Assembly: GCA_027118455.1 (NCBI GenBank)
Contig: JAJAYZ010000003.1
Coordinates: 1 to 32,128, forward strand
Direction: 5' to 3'
DNA length: 32,128 bases
Origin: Actinomycetes bacterium
GTDB taxonomy: Bacteria; Actinomycetota; Actinomycetes; JAHEKZ01
Both the position numbers and the translations under genes were made by a program. The notes beneath the pieces are model-generated. The model made no database searches. It worked only from the letters and a program-made list of their open reading frames with translations, and had not been told where the DNA came from. Shown one piece after another: positions 1-7,587 of the stretch (position 1 is its first letter; every line of letters begins with the position of its first letter).

Positions 1-2
1 GA

Positions 3-1057
3 GCGACCTCGCGAGCTGTGCGGCCAGGTTCGGTTGCCGTTCGGCTCCACCTGGGCGAGCTGACGAAGTCCGGTCGCGGCCCGACCGCCTGGCAGGGACG
101 ACGTCTCAGCGACCAGCACTGGCACAAGGTCAGCGTTCCGTGCACCTCCCGCAAGGACGGCCGGAGGATCGACGTGACAGTCCTGGCGATTGATATTCCC
201 CGGGGAGGAGCAGTACCCCTCGACGACATCCGCTCGCCCGCTGGCCACTGCCAGCGGCAGCCGACCGCGTTCTTACCGGGAGTCGATTCGGCGCCAGTGC
301 GGATGAAGGGTGCCTGGAGTGGCAGCGGGCACTACGCAAGTCTGATCAGCGCTACCCGCGGATGGAGGTTGTGCGGGTATTCGAACCCGTCGTCCGTGAT
401 GGGTGGAGCGGCCGACTCGGTAACGTCAACCGGCCTATGTCCGTCTCCTTTGTAGCCCCGGCTTGGCAGGTGCTCTCCGGTGAGCACGACGCGACCCTGC
501 ATGCCTGGCTCCGCCATGCGCGGGCTGGTCACCTGATCTGGTGGACCTACTGGCACGAGCCGGAGGACAACGTCGCGGCACGTGACGTCTTGGCCAAGCG
601 CTACCGCGCAGCCTGGCGTCACATCAATGTGATCGCCCAGCGTGTGGGTGGCGCCAACCTCCATCCCACGCTCGTGCTGATGGCTTGGACGGCGAAGTCA
701 GCGTCAGGGCGTCAGGTGCGGGACTACTACCCCGGCGACTTCATCGACGTGATGACTTGGGATGGGTACGATCCGCCAGGTTCCCGCGGGTACGCGCCAC
801 CGCGCGAGATCTTTGGCCCTGTCGCAGCCACCACGAAGCGGGTTGGAAACCGCTTCGCCATCGCCGACATCGGCAGCGTCCTGGTCCCCGGCGACGATGG
901 CAGCTGACGCGCTCGGTGGCTGGTCGACGTCGCGCGGTTTGCGGCAGCCAGGAGCGCAGCATTCGTCAGCTATTGGGACGCCAAGATCCCCGATGAGGAC
1001 TATCGGCTCGGTGACCTGCCGTCCAGGCTCGCTTGGCGGTCTGTGGTGAAGGACTAG
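3..1057 (+). pseudogene. Broken GH26-like glycoside hydrolase with N-terminal carbohydrate-binding-like domain (5' end outside window)
   Basis: The reading frame is open from the left edge (codons at 3, 6, 9...) and to about 236 encodes a beta-rich stretch ending LPRG/DDI-like (here IPRGGAVPLDDIRS), typical of carbohydrate-binding modules. From about 281 the homology-like sequence continues in another frame: SRFGASADEG, then MEVVRVFEP, IWWTYWHEPEDN, DYYPGDFIDVMTWDGY and IADIGSVLVPGDDGS. The HEPE motif carries the likely acid/base Glu, and this whole pattern is that of actinobacterial GH26-like secreted hydrolases. A TGA at 905-907 interrupts the frame, but the same frame then continues as RARWLVDVARFAAARSAAFV to a TAG at 1055-1057, matching the usual C-terminus. 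So there are two lesions: a frameshift between about 237 and 280, and a nonsense codon. It converges on the polysaccharide operon, whose first stop lies 20 nt away. Family assignment is by motif recall; inactivation is inferred and sequencing error is possible. Confidence 0.7.
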
Positions 1058-1077
1058 CGCCTTCCGTTCCCCCTTGG

Positions 1078-2010
1078 TCAGAGACCGCGGCCGGTTCGGT
1101 GTAGCTGGCGGAGCACCCAATCAGGTGATAGCACTCCGGCCGCGACGCCGAGCGCGAGATAGGCGCGTGGCTCTGTCGGTCGCCGTCTCATAGCTTGGAG
1201 CGCCCAGTGCGCGCCGGCCAGCCGCTCGTGGTCGGCGGCTGTCGCGAACGCAATCTGTCCCATGAGGCGCGCCTCCCCGGCCGGGACATTGGCGAACTCG
1301 GGGTATCGCTCCAGTAACCACGGTAGAGCTGAGCGGATCGTCGTCCACCTGGCGGTGAAGTAGGAGCCTTTCGACCAGAGGACTCGAACACCGACTTCTG
1401 GAACGTTGAGTACCGGGTGGCTCCTGGCTGCCCGAAGCAGGAACTCATAGTCCTCTCCGTAGCTTCCTGGGATCTCTTCCTCGACAAGGCCGAATCCATC
1501 GATCACGGCCTTGCGCCTCATGAGGAAGGTTGATGGGTGCAGTTCGGTCAGGCGGTCCCTGAGCAGGTCGGTGAGTGTGACGACGCGTTGGTCGAGAACA
1601 CGCGGATGGCTGCTGTCGCCGTGCTCGACCTGGATTCCACAACAGACCAACTCCGCTGTCGGGTCAACGTTTAGGGCAGCCACCTGGGCCCGCAGTTTGC
1701 CAGGTAGCCAGGTGTCATCGTCGTCGCAGAAGGCGACCAGCTCGGCATCAGCCGCGAGCAGCCCGGAGTTCCGGGCTCCGGCAAGTCCCGGTGCTCGGGT
1801 ATTGGTGAGCACGGCGACTTTGCGGTTGTCCTTGAGACCGAGGGCAGGGTCAGTCGTAAGGGATGGGACTGGTGCAGACTGGTCGTAGACGACGAGAACT
1901 CTGATCGCGCCTGCGTAGTCAGAGGTCAAGATGGCGGCAATGGTGGCCAGCAACAAGACGGGTCGGTCGCGGGTGGCAACGACCACATCGACATCGGGGA
2001 ACTCGCTCAC
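1078..2010 (-). CDS. GT2-family glycosyltransferase
   Basis: 310-residue predicted cytoplasmic GT-A glycosyltransferase that would add a sugar to a lipid-linked polysaccharide intermediate. Visible are the N-terminal VDVVVATRDRP strand (residues 7-17), ARNSGLLAA (79-87) and the acidic metal/nucleotide-binding run DDDD at 96-99, followed by a GEDYEFLLRA motif typical of GT2 enzymes. A longer frame reaches 2103, but that start would overlap the upstream gene by about 97 nt. The GTG at 2010 overlaps the upstream TGA as GTGA, the same 4-nt junction seen through the rest of this operon, and begins right before the GT2 fold. It is the last gene of the minus-strand polysaccharide operon. Donor and acceptor sugars cannot be told from sequence. 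Confidence 0.88.
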   Translation of the reverse strand: MSEFPDVDVVVATRDRPVLLLATIAAILTSDYAGAIRVLVVYDQSAPVPSLTTDPALGLKDNRKVAVLTNTRAPGLAGARNSGLLAADAELVAFCDDDDTWLPGKLRAQVAALNVDPTAELVCCGIQVEHGDSSHPRVLDQRVVTLTDLLRDRLTELHPSTFLMRRKAVIDGFGLVEEEIPGSYGEDYEFLLRAARSHPVLNVPEVGVRVLWSKGSYFTARWTTIRSALPWLLERYPEFANVPAGEARLMGQIAFATAADHERLAGAHWALQAMRRRPTEPRAYLALGVAAGVLSPDWVLRQLHRTGRGL

Positions 2011-3449
2011 CGCGTCCTCGAACCGTAGCCATAGTGTCGTTGCAGCGGCAGGGTGAGTGCGCTGACGAACCGACGTCGGCTCGTTGGCATCTCGACCTGC
2101 CACGACTCGTCCGACTTGATGGTGATGTCTCCAGAGGCGAACCGCATGGGGTTGCCGGCGACGGTGTGCGATGGGTTCACGTGAAGGACGTCGCCGTCGA
2201 GGAACTTAAGAATGCTGGCGCCATCGTCGATGCCCGCGAACCGTGCTGCCGCGAGCAAGACGTCCTTGGGTGCCTCGACGAAGTCCTCGTACCTCACCCT
2301 GAGGTAAGGATGTCGCCGTTGCATCTGCTCGATCACCGCGTTCTGGACGTCCCACAGCACAGCTGCCTTTGCGGGACCGTAGACTGGCATCGGTGTCCCA
2401 CCTGCCTCCGGACGCGCGATCGTCTTGGTCCAGGCATGGGCAACAGCTCGGCTGTCTCTGACCACATGCAGCACTCGCAGGTCGACGCTGTTGACCTGCG
2501 AGAGCATGAGCGCGTATGAGGCGTGTTTGCTTGAGTCGATGATGACGCGAGCCCCGGAGACCTCAGCGAGCGCCCGGTACAGCTGGGCCAGCCGGTCGAG
2601 GTGCTGCGCATGACGTTGCCGGTACCTCGGCGACAGCCCGGGACGCAGAAGTAGCGGGAGATAGCGGTTTCGGTCAACGGAGAAGCGGAGGGCGACGGCC
2701 TCGTCGGCATCGAGCTCTCCCCATCCACCGAAGGCCACCTCGCCGACGCTCCGCCAGAACGGGCAGGCCGAGAACGGCTGGCCACAGCCACAAAGCTCGT
2801 TGTCGCGCAGGCCCCGATCCCACAGGTGCACCGACTCGCCGATGTTGAGCACCCCAGGAAGCTCGCCGAGTGCTCGCTCCAGCAAAGTGGTCCCGCTGCG
2901 TCCCTGGCCGCCGATGTAGACGACCGTGAGGGGGTCAGGGTGTGCGGTGGTGACAGCGATCGGTGACAGGGCGGCGATGAGCTCGCCGACCCGGCGAACG
3001 CCAGATGGCGCAGTGAGGCCTTGGGCTGAGGCGTCGTGGGATCGAGTAAGTGCTTGCCCTACGAGAGCGTCAAGGGCGTCAACATTAGGCGCAGCAACGA
3101 CGATTCCGGCACCAGCAACGCGCTGCACAAAGCGCAGCTGATGTTCGTCGATGTGCTCGTGGTACGAAGGGTCTCGGGCAACGCAGACGGGCACCAGACC
3201 ACTCCGTCGGATGTCGGTGATGGTTGCGGGGCCACCGTGGCATACGACGGCATCAGCGCGGGCAATCTCGGTTTGCAACTGCGCATGGTCGAGCAGTCGG
3301 GCGCGCTCCCCGTTGACCGGAGGACGAGCGGCGCCGTACTGGATGAATACCTCGTGTTCGGGGTGGCGAGCCGCAAAGCCGTCAGCCCAGCTAACGAGCC
3401 GTCCGAAGGGATGGAAGTCGGTCCCCACCGTCACCAGGATGCGGCTCAC
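2007..3449 (-). CDS. Fused Alg13/PssE-like glycosyltransferase domain and sulfotransferase
   Basis: 480 residues in two parts. Residues 2-165 resemble the GT28 C-terminal domain of Alg13, PssE and CpsG proteins: SRILVTVGTDFHPF at the start, CHGGPATI at 70-77 and an acidic/His patch SYHEHIDEHQ at 94-103, the nucleotide-sugar-binding end. Residues from about 172 form a PAPS-dependent sulfotransferase: P-loop GGQGRSGTT beginning at 180 (5'-phosphosulfate binding) and later VVRDSRAVAHAW (3'-phosphate binding). The upstream gene is the Alg14/PssD partner that normally anchors Alg13-like proteins to the membrane, so the pair should form one glycosyltransferase, with sulfation attached. The start is the GTG at 3449, overlapping the upstream TGA (GTGA), and opens exactly on the Alg13 fold. 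There is no stop or frame change between the domains, so the fusion is real in this sequence. Acceptor and sulfation site are unknown. Confidence 0.85.
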   Translation of the reverse strand: MSRILVTVGTDFHPFGRLVSWADGFAARHPEHEVFIQYGAARPPVNGERARLLDHAQLQTEIARADAVVCHGGPATITDIRRSGLVPVCVARDPSYHEHIDEHQLRFVQRVAGAGIVVAAPNVDALDALVGQALTRSHDASAQGLTAPSGVRRVGELIAALSPIAVTTAHPDPLTVVYIGGQGRSGTTLLERALGELPGVLNIGESVHLWDRGLRDNELCGCGQPFSACPFWRSVGEVAFGGWGELDADEAVALRFSVDRNRYLPLLLRPGLSPRYRQRHAQHLDRLAQLYRALAEVSGARVIIDSSKHASYALMLSQVNSVDLRVLHVVRDSRAVAHAWTKTIARPEAGGTPMPVYGPAKAAVLWDVQNAVIEQMQRRHPYLRVRYEDFVEAPKDVLLAAARFAGIDDGASILKFLDGDVLHVNPSHTVAGNPMRFASGDITIKSDESWQVEMPTSRRRFVSALTLPLQRHYGYGSRTR

Positions 3450-3919
3450 AGTAGAGGTCCTACCAGGACTGAGCCAGGATAGAGACGCTGCTGCTCCTCC
3501 CACTGCACGCAGAAGTGCGTGCTAAGCGGTCGACAAAGGCGCCCGGTCAGCGTGCGAGTGTCGATCCGATCGTAGACCTCGACGTAGACGGTGGGGATTC
3601 CCTTCGCATGTGCGAGCAGAAAGAAGGGATAGGCCACGGCGGCCCCCGTCGACACGATGACATCTGGTCGTTGCTCGGCGATCACCTTCTTGGCGAGAAC
3701 TGCGTTGCGCATAAGGTTCGGCACATTTCGGGTCGTGGGGTGGTGGGCCCAAGTGACGTTCTCAGCCACAAGCTGGGAGACGGCATCGGCGGTGTCAAAG
3801 GTCACCCAGTGTCGTTGCTCCCGTGGCCACAGTGGTGCCAGAGCCAGCAGTTGCGCCAGGTGACCTCCGCTGGAACCGACCAGGATGACGCGGCCGGAAA
3901 GGTCGGCAACAGAATCCAT
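3446..3919 (-). CDS. Alg14/PssD-like glycosyltransferase subunit
   Basis: 157 residues. Near the N-terminus is RVILVGSSGGHLAQLLAL, the SSGGH signature of Alg14/PssD/CpsF proteins, followed by HWVTFDTADA, VIVSTGAAVAYPFFLLAHAKG and YVEVYDRIDTRTLTGRL, all in family order. These proteins recruit the catalytic Alg13/PssE subunit to the membrane; here that partner is the N-terminal half of the next gene, overlapping by 4 nt. The ATG at 3919 is chosen because it has a GGGAGA ribosome-binding site 5 nt upstream and fits the family's length; a longer frame to 4138 would run into the flippase gene. The 130 nt between this gene and the flippase is the one wide gap in the operon and might hold an internal promoter, but I could not identify one. 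Confidence 0.87.
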   Translation of the reverse strand: MDSVADLSGRVILVGSSGGHLAQLLALAPLWPREQRHWVTFDTADAVSQLVAENVTWAHHPTTRNVPNLMRNAVLAKKVIAEQRPDVIVSTGAAVAYPFFLLAHAKGIPTVYVEVYDRIDTRTLTGRLCRPLSTHFCVQWEEQQRLYPGSVLVGPLL

Positions 3920-4049
3920 GCCGTCTCCCGTTCGTCGTAGTTTCCCCGTCTCGTGCGCCCCATTGTTCCGTGCCAACGGCGGCGGCATTGGGGCATGTCC
4001 AAAGACAGGACAAATGGGTGACGCCAATCGGGTGAATGCGTCGTTGGTC

Positions 4050-5543
4050 CTAGCGACGGCGCCGGAGCGCCCTGGAGAGCTCGGCGAGGTGCAGCTGGTC
4101 CCGGAAGAGCCGAGTGAAGGCGGCGTAGCCCGCTGCACAAAGCACGATGGCCAGCGTCAGAGCGCCCCAGGTCTGGCCCAGCAGCACGGCGACGGCACTG
4201 GCAGGAATGGCCACTGCGACCACGTTGGCCAGAACCGCGTACCCCGTCCCCAGCTCGAAGGGGTGGAGACCGTCGGAGCGGGCCAGCTGGATCACCGAGA
4301 GAGCGTTGATCACCACGATGCTTGCGCCCCAAGCGATCGCTGCTCCGAACGCACCCCACGTCGGAACGAGAGCCAAGATCAACACGACTTGCGTAGTCAG
4401 CGCGCCGAGTGAGTTGGCGAGCGTGGCGCTGGTTCGCCCCGTCATGCTGAGCATGACGTCGACCATGCCCGACCCGTTGCCGATGAACGCTGCAATGCAG
4501 AGGGTGACGGTGACCGGCCAGGCCGAGACGTATGCCTCTCCGAAGATGCTGAGCAGAAGAGGGCTGAAGATGGCAACCCCAATGTAGAGAGGGCCGTTCA
4601 GCAAGATGATCCAGGTAGTCGTCGACCGGTAGAGGGATGCGATGGAAGCTTTGCGATCAGTGGCCGAGAGGCTGGCGACCTGTGGTTGGGCAGCCAGCGC
4701 GAGGGCGGAGTTGGTCAGCTGCCCGACGACAAGAAATCGGGTAGCAATGGCGTAGATCGCCGCTTCGGCCGGGCCGCGCAACGCCGAGACCAAGACGATG
4801 TCGAAACGCTGCCGTGCCTGTTGCACGACGCTGGTGATCGCCCGCGGCCAGGTGAACCGCCAGAAGTCGGCGCGGAGTCCTGGATCGACCGGCGAGCGGT
4901 CGCTGACTATCGCTCGCGCCAACCACAGCCCGGCTATGACGACGAGACCGTAGTAGGGCAGCGCCCAAGCCGCCGTTACGGCAACGATGCCGCCGATGGT
5001 GACAGCGCCAACTGTGATCACCAGCTGTACCGCGGGTCGCGCGACGCGGTCAAGGGCTGCCGTTGGCGTCATCGTCCCTAGGCCGCGGGTGGCACCCAGC
5101 AAGGTGTCGAAGACGACGATGGCTGGCAGTGCCAGCGCCAGGACGCGGAGGAGTTGGGTTCCCGTGTCGCTCCCGTCCAGCAGCACGTCGGAAGCGACAG
5201 GCGCCGCGGCAAACAGCACAACAGCCCCTAGCAGCGACAGTGCCAGAACGGGTCGAAGGGCTATACCCAGCAACGATCGGATCTCGCCGGCGCGACCGAT
5301 CTCGCGCAGCCGTGCGACCCAGTAGACCAGTCCGATCGAGGTGCCGAGACGAGCGATGGTGGCGACCAGCAGGACGACCGATGTCGCTGCGAAGTAGAGA
5401 CCGGTGTCCGCTTCGGAGAACGACCGCGCGACGACAACGGAGAGAGCGATCCCCAGACCGGCCGCTATCGCGGCGGCAGCGACATTCTGCGAGCCTCCGC
5501 GGCCAATGCGGTGCAGGTGCGTCGCGGGTTGTTGGTCGCTCAT
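4050..5543 (-). CDS. Wzx-like polysaccharide flippase (MOP superfamily)
   Basis: 497 residues, nearly all hydrophobic helices with short charged loops, consistent with the 12-14 membrane segments of Wzx/MATE-type flippases. The N-terminus (RIGRGGSQNVAAAAIAAGLG) leads into LSVVVARSFSEADTGLYFAA, the usual first-helix pattern of actinobacterial oligosaccharide flippases. It would move undecaprenyl-linked repeat units across the membrane for polymerisation by the Wzy-like protein of the same operon. The start is the ATG at 5543, whose ATGA overlaps the stop of the upstream sulfotransferase; an earlier in-frame start would lie inside that gene. The C-terminus ends in a basic ALRRRR tail. The family is clear by architecture, but the exact Wzx subtype and substrate are not. 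Confidence 0.87.
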   Translation of the reverse strand: MSDQQPATHLHRIGRGGSQNVAAAAIAAGLGIALSVVVARSFSEADTGLYFAATSVVLLVATIARLGTSIGLVYWVARLREIGRAGEIRSLLGIALRPVLALSLLGAVVLFAAAPVASDVLLDGSDTGTQLLRVLALALPAIVVFDTLLGATRGLGTMTPTAALDRVARPAVQLVITVGAVTIGGIVAVTAAWALPYYGLVVIAGLWLARAIVSDRSPVDPGLRADFWRFTWPRAITSVVQQARQRFDIVLVSALRGPAEAAIYAIATRFLVVGQLTNSALALAAQPQVASLSATDRKASIASLYRSTTTWIILLNGPLYIGVAIFSPLLLSIFGEAYVSAWPVTVTLCIAAFIGNGSGMVDVMLSMTGRTSATLANSLGALTTQVVLILALVPTWGAFGAAIAWGASIVVINALSVIQLARSDGLHPFELGTGYAVLANVVAVAIPASAVAVLLGQTWGALTLAIVLCAAGYAAFTRLFRDQLHLAELSRALRRRR

Positions 5544-6400
5544 CGCCGCCACGAAGGCGTTCGACCCCACCACTGCGCCAGCCGCTCGTCGAGCGGGGCG
5601 TAGTGCGCATCCAGCCTCGCCCGAAGTTCGTCACTCATGGGGGCGCGGGAGCGGGCGTTGTGATGTTCCATGACCACTTCTTGGTCGGCGATCCCCAAGA
5701 AGGCGGTCACCTTGGGCCAGTCCTTCTCGGGCGCTGACCAGAAGTCCGCGCTGTCGATGACGAGCATATGCTCACGTCCGACGGCTCGTTCCATGCGCTC
5801 CAGCTGGTCGATGTACTCACCGCGCCGAACGTACGCCAAGTGTTGGTGGGCCAGGCTTCGAGTGATCTCGCCGCTCCGAAGTCTTTCCTCCTCGCCATCG
5901 AGGCGCTCTGGTTCGAGGTCCAGGGCGCGTTCGAATGACTCGGTCTCAAAGCCACGCGCTAGTTCGTGCGCGTGGGCTGAGTAGGCACGCTCGACGGGGT
6001 CGCGGAGGAGGGCGATGACCCGGACGCCGGGAAGAGTCTTGGCGATTCGTTGCGCGGTGAGCGGGTGCCAGAGGTAGTAGGGGCTCGACTCTCCGACGGT
6101 CGTTCGCCCGTCGCCGCTGCGCTGAAGGTTCTCGACTGCGCTCCGCAGGGGGAAGTGCGCTCGGTACCAGTCAAGCGGCTGCTCGGGCTGGAGGTCGAAG
6201 TAGTGCACGCCTTTGCGCATGGTCGGGCCGAGGAACGCCCGGTGCTGAGCGAGCACCTTGAAGAGGGTGGTGGTGCCGCATCGTTGACCGCCCACAATCA
6301 GCATGTCAGGGAGCACTCGTCGCGATGCAGTTCGTTGTCCGAACTGGTCGGCGGCAACGAGAACGGCCTTGCGGCCGGCGCCTTTGACGGTGCTGCTCAC
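5540..6400 (-). CDS. PAPS-dependent sulfotransferase
   Basis: 286-residue protein, about the length of single-domain heparan-sulfate-type sulfotransferases. The PAPS P-loop GQRCGTTTL is at 38-46, the GESSPYY motif at 103-109, and the 3'-phosphate-binding RDPVERAYS at 133-141. It should transfer sulfate from PAPS to a sugar hydroxyl or amino group. Together with the fused sulfotransferase further along, it suggests that the polysaccharide carries sulfate, perhaps at two positions. The start is GTG 6400, which overlaps the stop of the upstream kinase-like gene as GTGA. Secretion signals are absent, so sulfation probably takes place in the cytoplasm on the lipid-linked unit before flipping. The acceptor is unknown. 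Confidence 0.88.
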   Translation of the reverse strand: MSSTVKGAGRKAVLVAADQFGQRTASRRVLPDMLIVGGQRCGTTTLFKVLAQHRAFLGPTMRKGVHYFDLQPEQPLDWYRAHFPLRSAVENLQRSGDGRTTVGESSPYYLWHPLTAQRIAKTLPGVRVIALLRDPVERAYSAHAHELARGFETESFERALDLEPERLDGEEERLRSGEITRSLAHQHLAYVRRGEYIDQLERMERAVGREHMLVIDSADFWSAPEKDWPKVTAFLGIADQEVVMEHHNARSRAPMSDELRARLDAHYAPLDERLAQWWGRTPSWRR

Positions 6401-7587
6401 AACTCACCGACTCCTCGTCCTAGATGACGGGAGCCGCGCTGAGCGAGCTGCGTTGACAGGTAGGGAAGAAGCCACTCTCCCACTGATCCCAGCCTTGCCC
6501 CGGCTTGTGACTGGTTGTCGTCGAGGTAGCGCCCGGCAAGTTCGAGGAGGTAGCCGGCTGTGGTGAGTTCTGCGACCGCACGCTCGCGCACGCCGAACGG
6601 GCGCAGCAGCCGCGCAGCGTTGTCGAACAGGTCGACAGGAAGCGCATGCAGGTCACGAACCGAAGCGGCATGCGACATCAGGAAGAGGTGCAATGCGTCA
6701 TAGCCGAGCGGTATCCCTGTCGCGAATCGTTCCCAGTCCCAGACCGAGCAACCAGATGTGGTGACGGACATGTTGGTGTGTCGCCAGTCGCCGTGCCAGG
6801 AGCCCCACTGCAGCGAATTGTCACTCGCATGCTCAACCCAAAGCTTGGCCAGTTCTGCGAAGGCCACCACATCCTTGTGCGCCTGCCCGGCCGCGGCCAC
6901 TCTCTGCCGCCACTGCTGGGCGACGGCGTCGAGCGCCGATTCCTGGCCTATCAACCCGAGGCTGACCGAGGCGACCTCGACCTGTGCGGCAACAACGGCT
7001 GCTGCATCTCCGAAGCTGGGGCCCTCGGTGGGAACCGGTGACTGGATGACGTAGGGGTGAGACTGGTGCTCGCCAATACCGAGGAGGCGCGGCACGCGAA
7101 CCGACGTAAGGTCAGCGACAGAGCCAAGTGCGGCCGCCTCGTTACGCACCAACCGATCGGTCAACGGGTCGATGCCGCACTTGACGAAGGCCACCAGATC
7201 GCCATGCGTTGTTGCCAGGACCAGAACGGGTTTGCGGTTGGCCCGAGGCGGGCCGAGATGGACCCCGTAAACGTACTCGGCGTCCGGTAGCTGCTCGATT
7301 GCGACGGCCAAGATCTCTGGGTCCGGGAGACGGACAGCGCGTACACCTGATGCCAGCGCGAGGCGGGCAGCAACCGTCCGAGCCCGTGCGCTGAACGACG
7401 ACTTGTCACGCAGTGCGTTCAAGATGACTCCAGCCGCCCGATGCGGGCGGGTCGGCACCACCAGACGTGGGTGCTCGACGGAGGGCAGCACCAAGAAGGT
7501 GCTCGGTGGTGAAGTCTGGCCATGGCCACCGCCAAGGACGTCGGCTTCCCAGAGCTGGCTGAGCGCGCCGGTGTCGACGGTGGTCAC
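6397..7587 (-). CDS. APH-fold kinase-like protein in polysaccharide operon
   Basis: 396 residues. The C-terminal half carries the aminoglycoside-phosphotransferase/choline-kinase signature: WHGDWRHTN with catalytic Asp267 and Asn272, then WDWE at 283-286 with the metal-binding Asp284. Both are intact, so phosphotransfer activity is plausible. The N-terminal ~100 residues include hydrophobic beta-like stretches (STFLVLPSVEHPRLVVPTR) and resemble nothing I can name. The gene sits between the Wzy-like and sulfotransferase genes and overlaps both by 4 nt, so its substrate is more likely a sugar, lipid carrier or protein of this pathway than an antibiotic. I place the start at GTG 7587 (GTGA overlap with the upstream stop); GTG 7599 is in frame 12 nt earlier and possible. 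Confidence 0.8.
   Translation of the reverse strand: MTTVDTGALSQLWEADVLGGGHGQTSPPSTFLVLPSVEHPRLVVPTRPHRAAGVILNALRDKSSFSARARTVAARLALASGVRAVRLPDPEILAVAIEQLPDAEYVYGVHLGPPRANRKPVLVLATTHGDLVAFVKCGIDPLTDRLVRNEAAALGSVADLTSVRVPRLLGIGEHQSHPYVIQSPVPTEGPSFGDAAAVVAAQVEVASVSLGLIGQESALDAVAQQWRQRVAAAGQAHKDVVAFAELAKLWVEHASDNSLQWGSWHGDWRHTNMSVTTSGCSVWDWERFATGIPLGYDALHLFLMSHAASVRDLHALPVDLFDNAARLLRPFGVRERAVAELTTAGYLLELAGRYLDDNQSQAGARLGSVGEWLLPYLSTQLAQRGSRHLGRGVGEL

Noticed and set aside
905..907. In-frame TGA in the GH26-like gene as a possible selenocysteine codon
   Set aside because: A separate frameshift already breaks the same gene, no SECIS-like structure is seen, and the family has no selenoprotein members that I know of.
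3996..4012. Inverted repeat TGTCC-N7-GGACA in the gap before the Alg14-like gene, as an operator
   Set aside because: Only five base pairs, no matching copy elsewhere in the window, and no regulator gene nearby.
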